Shown: positions 25,976 through 35,185, numbered from the stretch's first letter. The stretch: DNA of 64,000 bases from Sporolactobacillus pectinivorans (GCF_002802965.1 NZ_NXGA01000001.1:533177-597176), one strand, 5' to 3'. Notes: a model not told the origin generated them from the letters alone. Program-made: numbers and translations.

Positions 25976-26179
25976 ATACTCCTCAGGAGTAAAGGACTTC
26001 CCGTCTTCTAACGGAATGGGATTAAATTTTTTAATCCATTTATAAAGGGTTGTTTCGGATAGGCCATCTTCGCTGCTGAGATTTTTGACCGGTGTGCCTG
26101 TTTGATAAAGTTCAACGATCATTTGCCGGAATTCATTGTTGAATTTGTTGCCTGTTTTTCCGCTGCCCATACGGTACAC
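25955..26179 (-). pseudogene. IS3-family OrfA (N-terminal part)
   Basis: A 75-codon frame with an IS3 OrfA helix-turn-helix: KTGNKFNNEFRQMIVELYQTG, then LSSEDGLSETTLYKWIKKF. It ends inside the IS200/IS605 right end (the last residues LNHALH come from that element), so the natural OrfA C-terminus and the frameshift window to OrfB are lost. The IS3 outer end TAGTTTTACGGACACATTTT lies upstream at 26207-26226 on the minus strand. Confidence 0.85.
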
Positions 26180-26206
26180 ATCCTTTCGTTAATCCTTAGT
26201 TTAACT

Positions 26207-26226
26207 AAAATGTGTCCGTAAAACTA
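26207..26226 (-). repeat. IS3 terminal sequence
   Basis: TAGTTTTACGGACACATTTT on the minus strand marks the outer end of the IS3 relic. The identical 20 bases occur on the plus strand at 32548-32567 without a transposase. Confidence 0.75.
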
Positions 26227-26231
26227 TCCTA

Positions 26232-26540
26232 ACATCAGCAACAGTAAGTGGTCAAACAGAAAACGTTAAGGTTCCTGACAATTCTCAAAAGCCAATTAAT
26301 TTAATTGATAAAGAAGACCCAAGTAACAACATGTCGATAACTCTCCCTGATCAACAAGCAACATCAAACGCAACAGAGACAAAAGATGGGGCAGTCGTAT
26401 ACGACAATTCCAAAAAATGATTTTGGATTAGCTGTACAGCCAACTAATGGTAGTGTTAAGGCATTAATCACCATTAAAGATAATGAATCACCAAAAAGAT
26501 ATGACTTTAAAATCGACTTACCTGAAGGAGGTAGGCTAGT
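26232..26540 (+). pseudogene. fragment of a hypothetical exported protein
   Basis: The frame reads VSGQTENVKVPDNSQKP, DGAVVYDNSKK, then a frameshift near 26400 into FGLAVQPTNGSVKALITIKD and YDFKIDLPEGGRL. This pattern resembles the middle of secreted proteins of unknown function in Bacillales. Its 5' end is cut by the IS3 end and its 3' end by an IS630 relic, so both elements landed in the same gene. Confidence 0.5.
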
Positions 26541-26563
26541 GCACCGTAGCTACCGTATTTGTT

Positions 26564-27175
26564 TTAATTTTCTACCGTGAGTTTAGGGTACAGTGAGTGT
26601 AACTTGATACAAGCATTAGCTGTGGTAAATTGCCACTTGATCGTAATGGACTGACGATTACGATCGTCGCACCAAGCTTTGAACTCCTGATCCAGTTCTT
26701 CAAGGGTCAGCTCATCTACGGTCCAACTCCCACCTGATTCTCCCTCGGTTTGAGGCTGATCGCAGGCTAAAGCAATGAGTTCACAGTGCTGGCTTAGGGT
26801 AAACGTTTGCGGAGATCCTGAACGTGGGGCATCCAGCAGACCCTTCGTTCCTTTTTCCAAGAAACGGTGGCGCCATTTTCGGACGGTCTTACTTGTTGTT
26901 TCCAATTTATCGGCAACCTCGGTGACACTGAGCTGTTCCACCTGCAGTTTCCAGATGATTGAGGCGCGGAATTTGAAACGGTATTCTATTTTCAGAGATT
27001 GAGACCAAGTTTTTAGCTTTTCTCGATCCGACGGGGTTAGAAAGTCAGTCATAATCAGGTCCATTCATCAAAATTCTCGGTTGCCTTTCTTGTTAACCAT
27101 AGAATGCCAGATATTTCCGAACCCGTCTTTAGATCCCCCCCAAAAGGGGGAGAGTATTTATGAAACGTGGTACTA
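26564..27175 (-). mobile_element. IS630-family relic, internally deleted
   Basis: The 166-codon frame (27064 to 26564) starts as an IS630 transposase: YRFKFRASIIWKLQVEQLSVTEVADKLETTSKTVRKWRHRF is the helix-turn-helix, followed by GTKGLLDAPRSGSPQTF. After about residue 120 it jumps to the family's C-terminal end (WQFTTANACIKLHSLYPKL), so the DDE core is missing without loss of frame. The leader up to 27175 is shared with a second relic at 38035-38365. Confidence 0.8.
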
Positions 27176-27302
27176 GTGATGTGTAACGGGAATCCAGGTA
27201 ATATAACAACAGCCGGGATGGATCCCGACCACGAACTTACCCTGCAAGCGGCAGGCAGTGCGAGGAATAATTAAATTGTATCAATCTCAAATGATTGTAT
27301 CG

Positions 27303-27661
27303 TATAAAACTCCGCTATATGGCTCGATCAATTCGGCAATCAGGCTCTTCACTGATTCTTTGCTTGCACCCAAAATGGCAAAAAGGGTTCTGCGGTAAAA
27401 CCTCCTTCAAAGCTTTCCTCAATATCAGTCATTGCCTGGTCTAAAAGACTACGATATCATTAGTACTAGCTTTTTAACGATGTATGATCAGCGGGCGGTT
27501 TCTTAACGTGTATTAAATTTATTACCGGCAAACTTCAAGAATACCAAACCAATAACGGCATCCCTGTTTTTTTCGGTGCCACCAATGCCACGGGGGGCAA
27601 CGCGGCAGTTCCATAATACAGTTTCGAGGCTGACCTCTTTTTCTTTAACAGTTCTTGCCAT
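27303..27661 (-). pseudogene. hsdM: type I restriction-modification HsdM remnant
   Basis: From ATG at 27661 the frame gives 52 residues (MARTVKEKEVSLETVLWNCR, then GTEKNRDAVIGLVFLKFAGNKF), the standard N-terminus of HsdM methylase subunits. It ends at a TAA (27503-27505). Further along the minus strand another frame encodes SVKSLIAELIEPYSGVLYD, the stretch that in HsdM precedes the SAM-binding DPxxGSGG motif, and then stops. Large parts are missing, so this is a dead type I methylase gene; no hsdR or hsdS was seen. Confidence 0.75.
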
Positions 27662-28117
27662 TATCTTTCCTCATTTCCGGGTCGAAAAATGCAACTATCA
27701 CCCTACTGTCCAAATATAATTCTAATCTATCGTTTATACCATAAGCGTACTTACTCTGCAGTACTGTCTCCTTTTCGGTATTTCTATCATCGCATTTGCC
27801 GGAACGAATCCAATTGTTCACCTCTGTTTGAACAACCTCGTTTCCCGAATGCTTTCACAACAAGGTTCATGATAGCCTTCGTTGCATCGTAGGGTAACAG
27901 AATCATCATATACGGAGGAAACATGAACTAATTATATTTTACTGCTATGAAGTGCGAAAAACTAGACAGTGTACATGATTGGGGGATTCGTGCATACTCT
28001 TTGAAAGAAAGCCTCATATTAAAACGCCTTATTAAATTTATATTAGTGATTTGAAAAAGATAATGGGAATTCGTTCAATCATCCGGTAATAAAGAGTCAG
28101 AACATAAAAAGAAAAGT
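27662..28117. other. gene-poor stretch
   Basis: No supported gene. A plus-strand frame at 27689-27892 has no ribosome binding site or recognisable domain. Confidence 0.5.
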
Positions 28118-28162
28118 GTACCCCATAGCGCGGCTAGCTAAAAGGCTTGCGCTATGGGGTAC
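28118..28162. terminator. bidirectional terminator after catalase
   Basis: A perfect 14-bp stem GTACCCCATAGCGC / GCGCTATGGGGTAC with a 17-nt loop has T-rich sequence on both sides. It lies about 105 bp beyond the katA stop. Confidence 0.8.
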
Positions 28163-28267
28163 TTTTTAATCAGTAAATAATGGTTTTAACGGGTTCGGAT
28201 CCTGACTATGGAAAAAATCAATATGAAACAGAACTGTATGCCGATCTTCTAAACTCTTAAATTTTGA

Positions 28268-29728
28268 TCACAAAATATTTTCCGGAACAGGGAGGCCGAG
28301 ACCTTCTGCCACACGTTTTCCATATTCCGGATCCGCTCTGTAAAAGTGGCGGATTTGGCGCTCTTTGATTTCTTCTTTTTCAACCGGTTTTAGCCAGTTG
28401 ACGAGATTTCGCACCAGTCGTGTCCGTTCGTCCTCACTCATTAGGCGGTACAGGTCGCCCGCCTGTGTATAAAAATCATCGTCATCGTGAGGGCGATTCG
28501 CCGCCATACCACTGACTTCGAATTCGGCTTGTTTGTCTTTGGGGGATTCGTGCGGTCCGCCAAAGCTGTTCGGTTCATAGTAAACGGAACGGCCGCCGTT
28601 CCCATCAAAGCGCATGTTGCCGTCGCGATAGTTGTTGTTGGTACCATTTAGCGGACGATTGATCGGTAAACTCTGATAATTGGCTCCAATGCGGTGCCGC
28701 TGTGTGTCCGCATAGGAGAAGAGACGTCCCTGGAGCATTTTATCCGGAGACACATCAATACCGGGTACAAGCGTAGCCGGGGAGAAAGCCGCTTGTTCCA
28801 CTTCCGCAAAATAATTTTCAGGATTTTTATTTAGGACCATACGTCCAACTTCAATCAGCGGATAGTCTTTCTGAGAGATGACTTTGGTGACGTCAAAGGG
28901 ATTGAAACGATAGGTTTTCGCGTCTTCCAGCGGCATGATCTGGACATATAACGTCCATGATGGGTAGTCGCCTTTTTCAATGGCGTTAAATAAATCTTCA
29001 ATATGGTAATCTGGATTTTCTCCGGCTAGTTTTTCGGCAAGGCTGACGTCGAGATTTTTAATTCCCTGATCTGTCCTCCAGTGATATTTGATCCAAACGC
29101 TCTTGCCTTCCGCATTCGTCCATTTAAATGTGTGGCTGCCGTACCCGTGCATATGACGGAGGGTCGCAGGGATGCCGCGATCGGATGCCAGGATGGTCAC
29201 CTGGTGAAGCGATTCAGGAGACAATGACCAGAAATCCCAGACGGCGGTTGGATTCTTCAGGTGAGTTCTCGGATCCCTTTTTTGCGTATGGATAAAATCC
29301 GGGAACTTAATCGCGTCACGGATGAAGAACACCGGTGTATTGTTGCCGACTAAATCATAATTCCCATCATTCGTATAAAACTTAACGGCAAATCCTCTTG
29401 GATCGCGAACAGTGTCGGCAGATCCGAGTTCACCGGCAACGGTTGAAAAACGGACAAACACAGGAGTGCGCTTCCCGACTTCAGATAGAAAATCGGCTTT
29501 TGTATAATTGGAGAGATTGTTTGTGACTTCAAAATAACCATGTGCTCCAGCACCCTTCGCATGCACCACGCGCTCCGGAACACGCTCGCGGTCGAAATGC
29601 GCCAGTTTATCAAGAAGCGCTACATCTTGAATAAGTGTAGGTCCTGAAGAACCTGCAGTCATCGAATTCTGATTATCACCGACAGGTGCACCCCAGCTGG
29701 TTGTCAGTTTGTTTTTATTTTCGCCCAT
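28268..29728 (-). CDS. katA: catalase (clade 3 monofunctional haem type)
   Basis: A 486-residue haem catalase that dismutates hydrogen peroxide in the cytosol. The catalytic His is in [17 protein letters not shown], the Asn in [11 protein letters not shown], and the proximal haem Tyr in [14 protein letters not shown]. The length and the N-terminus ([18 protein letters not shown]) fit the KatA group of Bacillus and lactic acid bacteria. The ATG follows AGAGGTG. The upstream region is very AT-rich and may hold a PerR box, but none could be fixed. The gene is single, with a strong terminator. Confidence 0.96.
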   Translation of the reverse strand: MGENKNKLTTSWGAPVGDNQNSMTAGSSGPTLIQDVALLDKLAHFDRERVPERVVHAKGAGAHGYFEVTNNLSNYTKADFLSEVGKRTPVFVRFSTVAGELGSADTVRDPRGFAVKFYTNDGNYDLVGNNTPVFFIRDAIKFPDFIHTQKRDPRTHLKNPTAVWDFWSLSPESLHQVTILASDRGIPATLRHMHGYGSHTFKWTNAEGKSVWIKYHWRTDQGIKNLDVSLAEKLAGENPDYHIEDLFNAIEKGDYPSWTLYVQIMPLEDAKTYRFNPFDVTKVISQKDYPLIEVGRMVLNKNPENYFAEVEQAAFSPATLVPGIDVSPDKMLQGRLFSYADTQRHRIGANYQSLPINRPLNGTNNNYRDGNMRFDGNGGRSVYYEPNSFGGPHESPKDKQAEFEVSGMAANRPHDDDDFYTQAGDLYRLMSEDERTRLVRNLVNWLKPVEKEEIKERQIRHFYRADPEYGKRVAEGLGLPVPENIL

Positions 29729-30094
29729 GTTGTCACCTCTTCCTATTGAGTATGGTTAGAGGATAACATATACTGTTTAAAATTAAAACTAATTAATACT
29801 TATTTTAATTAAAATTATGTTTAACTTTAAAGTAAAATATCATATAATTCCTTTATTTAAAAGGAAAATAGAACGATTAATCCTCCTGAAAGACAAATCC
29901 TAGAAATGCGAAAATTTTTATTTGTTGAGATTTCAAAGATTGATTTATTTGAACGCATTGATCTATCTGAGCGCAGCAATGAATTCACCAAGCGTCTCCT
30001 TACCCCAAAGTAATGCAAAGGAACGTCATCCGAAACTTTACCATTGCTACCGTCAGGGTTCCTTTCCTTGTACCCTGGCAACTGAAAACGCATA
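29729..30094. other. AT-rich intergenic region upstream of katA
   Basis: This region holds the katA promoter and the 3' side of the exporter gene. A frame of 78 codons on the minus strand (29857-30093) has no ribosome binding site and looks accidental. Confidence 0.5.
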
Positions 30095-31522
30095 TTACTG
30101 TTTGCCTACTATGCCGCGCGCTTTCGCCGGAATGCAGGCAACCATCGCCAATAGGGCAATGACCATCGCAATAAGAAATGTAATATGCAGAGCAAAAGTG
30201 AACGATTGATTTTGGATAGCTTGAACACTAAGCTTTTGCGCCGTTGCATTTTGTTTGCCCAAGGTTTGCAACACGGTAAACAGGGATCCCGACGCGGTTA
30301 TGCCCAGAATCATGCCAATGTTTTTCATGGTGGAAAGTGTGCCTGATGTTACGCCTCTGTCCGCATCGGGAACGCTTCCTAGAACGGCGCTATTGTTTGG
30401 CGTCTGGAACATACCATATCCAATTCCAATCAGAGCTACCACCAAGATCAGATAAGGTAGTCCAGTATTTTGTCCAAGAAAACTCATCAGCAATAAAGCA
30501 ACACCCATAACTCCCATGCCCGTGATACATAGGCCACGGCTGCCAATTCGGTCGGATAAAGAACCGCTGGCCGGAGCCGCCAACAAAAAGGCGAGAGGCA
30601 TGGGCAAATACAAAAGGCCTGCCTGAACCGTGGAAAAGTGCCGAAAGGTTTCAAGATAGAACGGGAGAAGAAAGATAAAAATATACATAGCTGTAAAGTT
30701 AAGCATCGCTGCGATTCCGTTGTAAACAAATATTCGGCTGCGGAACAAAGAGAAACGCAAAAGTGGGTTCGGCTGTTTGCGTTCATAAAGCGCAAATAAA
30801 AACCAGAGGAGGACACCAGCAAACAGCAATCCGACAAACAATCCAGCAGGCATATATGATTCTCCGATAGTATCCAGTGGGAATAAAATCAGCCACAGGG
30901 ACAAAATGAACAAAACTCCGCCTTTCCAGTCAAACAGTGTATTTGTGTGTGGTTCGTCTTTTTCAATATTCCGAACAGCTAAAAAGATTGCAATCACGCC
31001 TACTGGAACATTGACAAAGAAGATGCTGTGCCAGCCCAATGTGGCAGTCAGTATGCCACCAAGAAGCGGACCGAGGCACAGGGCGAGGGAGATGGAGACA
31101 GCCGTCACGCTAAGTGCTTTGCCTCGGTCTTTCTCATCGGCAGCATGAGTGGAAATTGCTGGTCCGGATGAAATGATCATGGCTCCGCCTACCGCCTGAA
31201 CGGACACCCCAAATAGCAATATAGCAATGTTAACAGATAGACCGCAGATCAGCGAACCTACCGTAAATATCGACAGCCCTGTTACAAAAATACGTTTCCA
31301 CCCGAAGGCGTCCGCCAATTTTCCGCAGAGCAATAGCGTGCTGCTGATGGTAATGAGGTATGCGGTGACCACCCATTCAGTCAACGCAAGCGAAATGTTA
31401 AAATCTTTTTGAATGACCGGTAGTGACACGTTTACGATGCTGTTGTCAATTTGGCCCATAAAGCTGCCCAATGCAACTGTAATCAAAATGTTTCGTAGCT
31501 TTGCGCGTGGAGTACGGCTCAA
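30095..31522 (-). CDS. DHA2-family MFS drug exporter
   Basis: A 475-residue, fourteen-segment antiporter: FMGQIDNSIVNVSLPVI (motif D1 with Asp), GKLADAFGWKRIFVTG (motif A), AVGGAMIISSGPA and SLALCLGPLLGGIL (motif C). It exports hydrophobic toxicants. Start TTG 31522 is chosen because AGGAAAGGA precedes it; in-frame codons further upstream run through the promoter and operators. It is divergent from a TetR-family gene and has a -10/-35 pair with an operator covering the transcription start. Confidence 0.9.
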   Translation of the reverse strand: MSRTPRAKLRNILITVALGSFMGQIDNSIVNVSLPVIQKDFNISLALTEWVVTAYLITISSTLLLCGKLADAFGWKRIFVTGLSIFTVGSLICGLSVNIAILLFGVSVQAVGGAMIISSGPAISTHAADEKDRGKALSVTAVSISLALCLGPLLGGILTATLGWHSIFFVNVPVGVIAIFLAVRNIEKDEPHTNTLFDWKGGVLFILSLWLILFPLDTIGESYMPAGLFVGLLFAGVLLWFLFALYERKQPNPLLRFSLFRSRIFVYNGIAAMLNFTAMYIFIFLLPFYLETFRHFSTVQAGLLYLPMPLAFLLAAPASGSLSDRIGSRGLCITGMGVMGVALLLMSFLGQNTGLPYLILVVALIGIGYGMFQTPNNSAVLGSVPDADRGVTSGTLSTMKNIGMILGITASGSLFTVLQTLGKQNATAQKLSVQAIQNQSFTFALHITFLIAMVIALLAMVACIPAKARGIVGKQ

Positions 31523-31559
31523 GGTATCATTTCCTTTCCTAGATGCGGTTGTAAAAGTT

Positions 31560-31629
31560 GAGGAATTCCTCGCATTTACAATAAGCTGTGAACTCGTCAT
31601 TGTCAATAGTATGTGAGGGATTCCTCGCA
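31560..31629. promoter_or_regulatory. divergent promoter with two TetR-type operators
   Basis: On the minus strand TTGACA (31606-31601) and TATTGT (31583-31578), 17 bp apart, drive the exporter. GAGGAATTCCTC (31560-31571, extended by CGCA) lies just downstream. A second site TGTGAGGGATTCCTCGCA (31612-31629) precedes the regulator. The two dyads share TGAGGNATTCCTCGCA, and their centres are 56 bp apart. Confidence 0.8.
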
Positions 31630-31684
31630 TAATATTGACAGGCACTCTGCCGGCGGATACAATGACGGTAAAGGAAGTGACCGC

Positions 31685-32296
31685 ATGAGTGAAGCAAGAC
31701 CCATCCGCAGACCCAGGCAGTCCAGAGGAATTGCGTCCCGGTCCAAAATCGTTGATGCCGCCCTTGAATTGTTTAAGGAAAAGGGATATTATGGCACCAA
31801 CACCGAGGACATTGCAAAAGCCGCTGATGTTTCCATTGGATGCCTGTATTCATACTTCAAGGATCGAGACGACCTGTTCCATGAGGTACTTAACCAGAGG
31901 CAACAGATTTTCCTTCAACTGCTTCCTTCCGAACCGGTCACAATAAAATCAGAAGAGGATATCCGCGAGTGGTTGAAAAAGCAGATTATCCGAGTGGCCG
32001 AATTTCAAAGGAGTTCTCGACGCATCTATACGGACATTCGTTCCCTTTCTTATTCTTCTCCGGCGATTTCACATATTCTGACGGAACAGCGAAACCGCCG
32101 TCTCCATACGGCAATGGAGTTTTTCAATACGCACAAACAGATCCTCAAAGTGGAGGATATAGAAGCGGCTGCAATTCTGTTTTGTAATCTTATTTCTGTA
32201 ACCACAGAGCAGATTGCATTTCGGGAAAATGATATCTCGGAAGATCGCATTTTGCAGGCCGGAGTTGATGCTCTGATGGCGTACCTGTTTATCTAA
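31685..32296 (+). CDS. TetR-family transcriptional regulator
   Basis: A 203-residue regulator. The TetR helix-turn-helix is ASRSKIVDAALELFKEKGYYGTNTEDIAKAAD followed by VSIGCLYSYFKDRDDLFHEV. The C-terminal ligand domain is all-helical. Start 31685 is chosen for AAGGAAG upstream; in-frame codons back to 31613 overlap the operator. It is divergent from a DHA2 exporter and likely represses both genes through the GAGGNATTCCTC sites; an exporter substrate would be the inducer. Confidence 0.9.
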   Translation: MSEARPIRRPRQSRGIASRSKIVDAALELFKEKGYYGTNTEDIAKAADVSIGCLYSYFKDRDDLFHEVLNQRQQIFLQLLPSEPVTIKSEEDIREWLKKQIIRVAEFQRSSRRIYTDIRSLSYSSPAISHILTEQRNRRLHTAMEFFNTHKQILKVEDIEAAAILFCNLISVTTEQIAFRENDISEDRILQAGVDALMAYLFI

Positions 32297-32371
32297 TGGG
32301 CAGCAGATTTGTTATGTATATAACTGAAAAATTGTGCTTATTATAAAAATCAGACATAATTTCCAAAAGCG

Positions 32372-32460
32372 GGATCTAAACCCGTCGGCTTTTAGCCAAT
32401 AAATCCTTTCGGGACTCGGTGGTATTTCAGCGGCTTCTGAAGCGCGTTCTGCACTCAAGT
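32372..32460 (+). mobile_element. relic of an IS200/IS605 left end
   Basis: The stretch CGGCTTTTAGCCAATAAATC, then GGGACTCGGTGGTATTTCAG and CGGCTTCTGAAG, is a diverged copy of the left end at 25370-25435. No transposase follows. Confidence 0.65.
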
Positions 32461-32547
32461 ACAGAGTATGGCTTAGGAGTCCAATTTTTAAACACAGACT
32501 GTTTTCAGAGAATTGTGCTTATTTCATCAAACCGATTGATGCTTGGA

Positions 32548-32567
32548 TAGTTTTACGGACACATTTT
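32548..32567 (+). repeat. solo IS3 end
   Basis: TAGTTTTACGGACACATTTT is identical to the IS3 terminal sequence at 26207-26226 (opposite orientation). No IS3 coding sequence is next to it. Confidence 0.7.
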
Positions 32568-32656
32568 TCAAAAGCATGACCACGGAGTTAGCCCAACCGG
32601 GTGAAAAAACAGATCGTGACATTCGGTGACACGTTCTGTGGCAGTCAGTTAATAAA

Positions 32657-32696
32657 AAAGCCTGAAATCCTTGATATACCAAAAATTTCGGGCTTT
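32657..32696. terminator. terminator-like hairpin
   Basis: AAAGCCTGAAAT / ATTTCGGGCTTT forms a 12-bp stem with one G-T pair and a T-rich flank on both strands. It lies 220 bp beyond the HD-domain gene and may end it. Confidence 0.55.
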
Positions 32697-32914
32697 TATG
32701 TGATGATTACCCTATCTGTCTTCTGATCAACGGGCTTAGCGGGTAGTATGCTGAGTTATCGAGACTTGGATGAGTTAAAGACGCTCAAGCCGGGTTAAAA
32801 AAGGTTTGGATGGTGACATCCGCAAAATATAGATATAAATATAACCCAATCTATAACACCATTCATAAAAACACCTTTTTTTATATTCTGAAATTACGGT
32901 ATAGTAAATATGTT

Positions 32915-33535
32915 TTACTTTATTGGTGGTTTCCAAAGCGGTATATCCATAAAAGTGGTTTCCTTCACATTAGGTAAAACATCATAAATGGAACATTTCA
33001 TCTGTTTTGCAAAATACTCTTTTATTCCAAAAGTAGCATTCCATCGTGAAACGGATGTAGACGATACACCGTATCTTCTTGATACATCAATAAATCTTTT
33101 TTCTAACATACAGAAACCGTTGGCTAGCGCTAAACTATCGCACAACTGTAAGAGTCTATCATAATCATCATAAGCACAACTTACAATATAGTCTTTGATA
33201 AAAATCTCTTCATCCTGAACTTCTTCAGCAAAATCTTTTCCCTTTATTGGATAAGAATGAGTCATACAAATCTTTGCAACTTCGTCCCATCCTTTTTCCA
33301 TAGAATAAACATAACCTTCATATACATGTTTAGGGACACTAACAATGCCGACCCTGCGACCTATATCATGTAAAATCCCTAAAATATAAGCCTTATCAGC
33401 ATCCATATTTGTACATTTTTCTGCAATATATTTTGCCGCCAGGCCTGCATTCAGTGAATGATTTGTCCATGGACCTGGATTTAAATGTCCTGCTATTTCT
33501 AATTCCCTTTCTGCTGTTTTTTTATCTGGTAACAT
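32915..33535 (-). CDS. HD-domain phosphohydrolase-like protein
   Basis: A 206-residue protein with an HD domain: NHSLNAGLAAKYIAEK carries the first His, YILGILHDIGRR the His-Asp pair, and ICMTHSYP the later His. Such proteins are metal-dependent phosphohydrolases acting on nucleotides or related compounds. The start follows GGGGGAAAATCT. It stands alone next to the gene-poor, IS-scarred stretch 32297-32914. The substrate is unknown. Confidence 0.8.
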   Translation of the reverse strand: MLPDKKTAERELEIAGHLNPGPWTNHSLNAGLAAKYIAEKCTNMDADKAYILGILHDIGRRVGIVSVPKHVYEGYVYSMEKGWDEVAKICMTHSYPIKGKDFAEEVQDEEIFIKDYIVSCAYDDYDRLLQLCDSLALANGFCMLEKRFIDVSRRYGVSSTSVSRWNATFGIKEYFAKQMKCSIYDVLPNVKETTFMDIPLWKPPIK

Positions 33536-33842
33536 AGATTTTCCCCCAGTTAATTGTGATAATTACAACATACTACTATCTTCGAAAAAGAGGGGATTTT
33601 ATGTTAAAAAAATCTATCTATAAAGTGGGACCCATTGTCAAGACACAAATTTTAAAATATTAAGGTGGGGGTTGGAGGGGGAATTCCCCCTTCTGATCTG
33701 ATTTCTTAATGTTCTTATAAAACCAGAAAAATGAAAATTCATTGACAAAAGATAATTAATGGTAGACGCTTATCTTAACATAGTTTACTTAGTTACTAAT
33801 ACTGAGCATAACAAGCCTATTATCGAATGGAGCGTGTGACTA
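33536..33842. other. gene-poor stretch
   Basis: It contains a short palindrome GGGGGAATTCCCCC near 33676 and presumably the promoter of the secreted-protein gene. Nothing else is recognised. Confidence 0.5.
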
Positions 33843-34388
33843 TTGAAAAAATTGTTGGTAGTACTTACTGTGACGGGTTTGTTGTTAACATTTTCGGGAT
33901 TTGGTCAGGTGGCTTTTGCGGACACTGGTTCCTCTCTCTCGTTGCAACCTCAACGAGTGGGAACAGTTGCTGCATGGATATTTGATCAAGTGACGAAAAA
34001 AGAAAACGGAACCTTTATTGATGTTGTTAATGGCGATCGTTATTGGAACACTACAAAAGATAATATATCTTTAACTTCGTCGTTCACTGGTAGCCATACA
34101 AACGGTTCATCGGTCTCGGCTTCATTAGGAGGTGGATGGGGCCCCATTAATGCAACAGTTGGATACAATGCCAATAGTTCATATACTTGGAGCTATACAG
34201 AAGCCGTACACATTACCATCCGTCCAGGCTATATGGGCTGGAATGAATACGGAGTGGGTCGAGACGAGTGGTATGGGCATTATTATTATCGTGACCAATA
34301 TGGAAATGAGTCAAGTAGTCATTGGATTTATGTCTATAGTCCTCGATACAAATTAATTAAAGCAACCACTCAATATCGGGGGTATTAA
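33843..34388 (+). CDS. secreted protein of unknown function
   Basis: A 181-residue protein starting TTG, with a Lys-Lys start, a hydrophobic core (LLVVLTVTGLLLTFSGFG) and a signal-peptidase-I site near VAFADTG at about residue 27. The mature part is rich in Gly, Ser, Thr, Tyr and Trp and looks beta-stranded: SLTSSFTGSHTNGSSVSASL, then GYNANSSYTWSYTEAVHITI. Near the C-terminus an aromatic stretch (RDEWYGHYYYRDQYGN, WIYVYSPRYKLIK) follows. There is no Cys. No family is recognised with confidence. It is 3 bp from the lipoprotein gene, so the two are probably co-transcribed. Confidence 0.8.
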   Translation: MKKLLVVLTVTGLLLTFSGFGQVAFADTGSSLSLQPQRVGTVAAWIFDQVTKKENGTFIDVVNGDRYWNTTKDNISLTSSFTGSHTNGSSVSASLGGGWGPINATVGYNANSSYTWSYTEAVHITIRPGYMGWNEYGVGRDEWYGHYYYRDQYGNESSSHWIYVYSPRYKLIKATTQYRGY

Positions 34389-34391
34389 TAG

Positions 34392-35147
34392 ATGAGGCAG
34401 AAACCGAACCCCTTTCCCGGTTTTAAGATTTGTTTTTTTATATGTTTATTAGCCATTATTAGTATTGTTATTACAGGTTGCAGTACCACTGCTAAAAAAG
34501 AACCTTTGACGACTAAGAAAACGAAAACTGTGTTTGTTTCAGAAGTGGTCTTTCGTCAGGCAAGTAAAGGCAACTCACAAACGCCTTCTCAGACTGCCCT
34601 GCACGGGATGGTGTGGTATCTATCTAATGGAAGGACAGTAACTCCGGATTTAAAGGATCTCGTTTTTAATTCAACGGTCGGTAAAGATGGGTTTGTTGTT
34701 TTGCTAGTACCAGGAACGACTTATAAATGGTTTAACTACGTTTTCCTTAGTTATAAAAATCATGCTTGGGTGGTAAGTGGGTATGTAGACGCTCCAATTC
34801 AAGGATCTCTCTCTAAAAATAAACGAGGTTTGGCTTTGCCATTTCCTAGTTATTTGGGATTAAATCTGGATATTAATTCAAACCAAAAGGTCTGGGTGTT
34901 TGAGAATGTTGATCACTTTGTCATTATTGAACGTCAAAAGCAATATCCTGTTTCTTTACCAGGGTTTAAACTGATAAAGATCAACGGCAAACAACTATCA
35001 ATTAAGAGCTCTGGAAATACGAGCACAGCCGTTTATGGCGATGAGGAATCCATGGTCACGGTGGCCGGAAACGTGAAGAAAAATGCTGTTATTAGTTTAG
35101 TAAAAAGTCTTTCACCAACGACTGATCCGACCTTTCCCTATAAATGA
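34392..35147 (+). CDS. lipoprotein of unknown function
   Basis: A 251-residue protein with a type II signal peptide: a charged N-terminus, the hydrophobic stretch ICFFICLLAIISIVI and lipobox VITGCS, which places acylated Cys at about residue 30. The mature part has no recognised domain (SEVVFRQASKGNSQTPSQ, GTTYKWFNYVFLSYKNHAW). It directly follows the secreted-protein gene. A secreted factor with a membrane-anchored partner (receptor, chaperone or immunity protein) is possible but is inference. Confidence 0.82.
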   Translation: MRQKPNPFPGFKICFFICLLAIISIVITGCSTTAKKEPLTTKKTKTVFVSEVVFRQASKGNSQTPSQTALHGMVWYLSNGRTVTPDLKDLVFNSTVGKDGFVVLLVPGTTYKWFNYVFLSYKNHAWVVSGYVDAPIQGSLSKNKRGLALPFPSYLGLNLDINSNQKVWVFENVDHFVIIERQKQYPVSLPGFKLIKINGKQLSIKSSGNTSTAVYGDEESMVTVAGNVKKNAVISLVKSLSPTTDPTFPYK

Positions 35148-35185
35148 TAGTTAGGAAAATGGTTGGACTAACGTGCTTTATGTGA

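Noticed and set aside
29857-30093. 78-codon minus-strand frame between katA and the exporter
   Set aside because: No ribosome binding site and no domain.
33607-33640. AAAGTGGGACCCATTGTCAAGAC resembling an IS3-type end
   Set aside because: Single site with no partner or transposase nearby.
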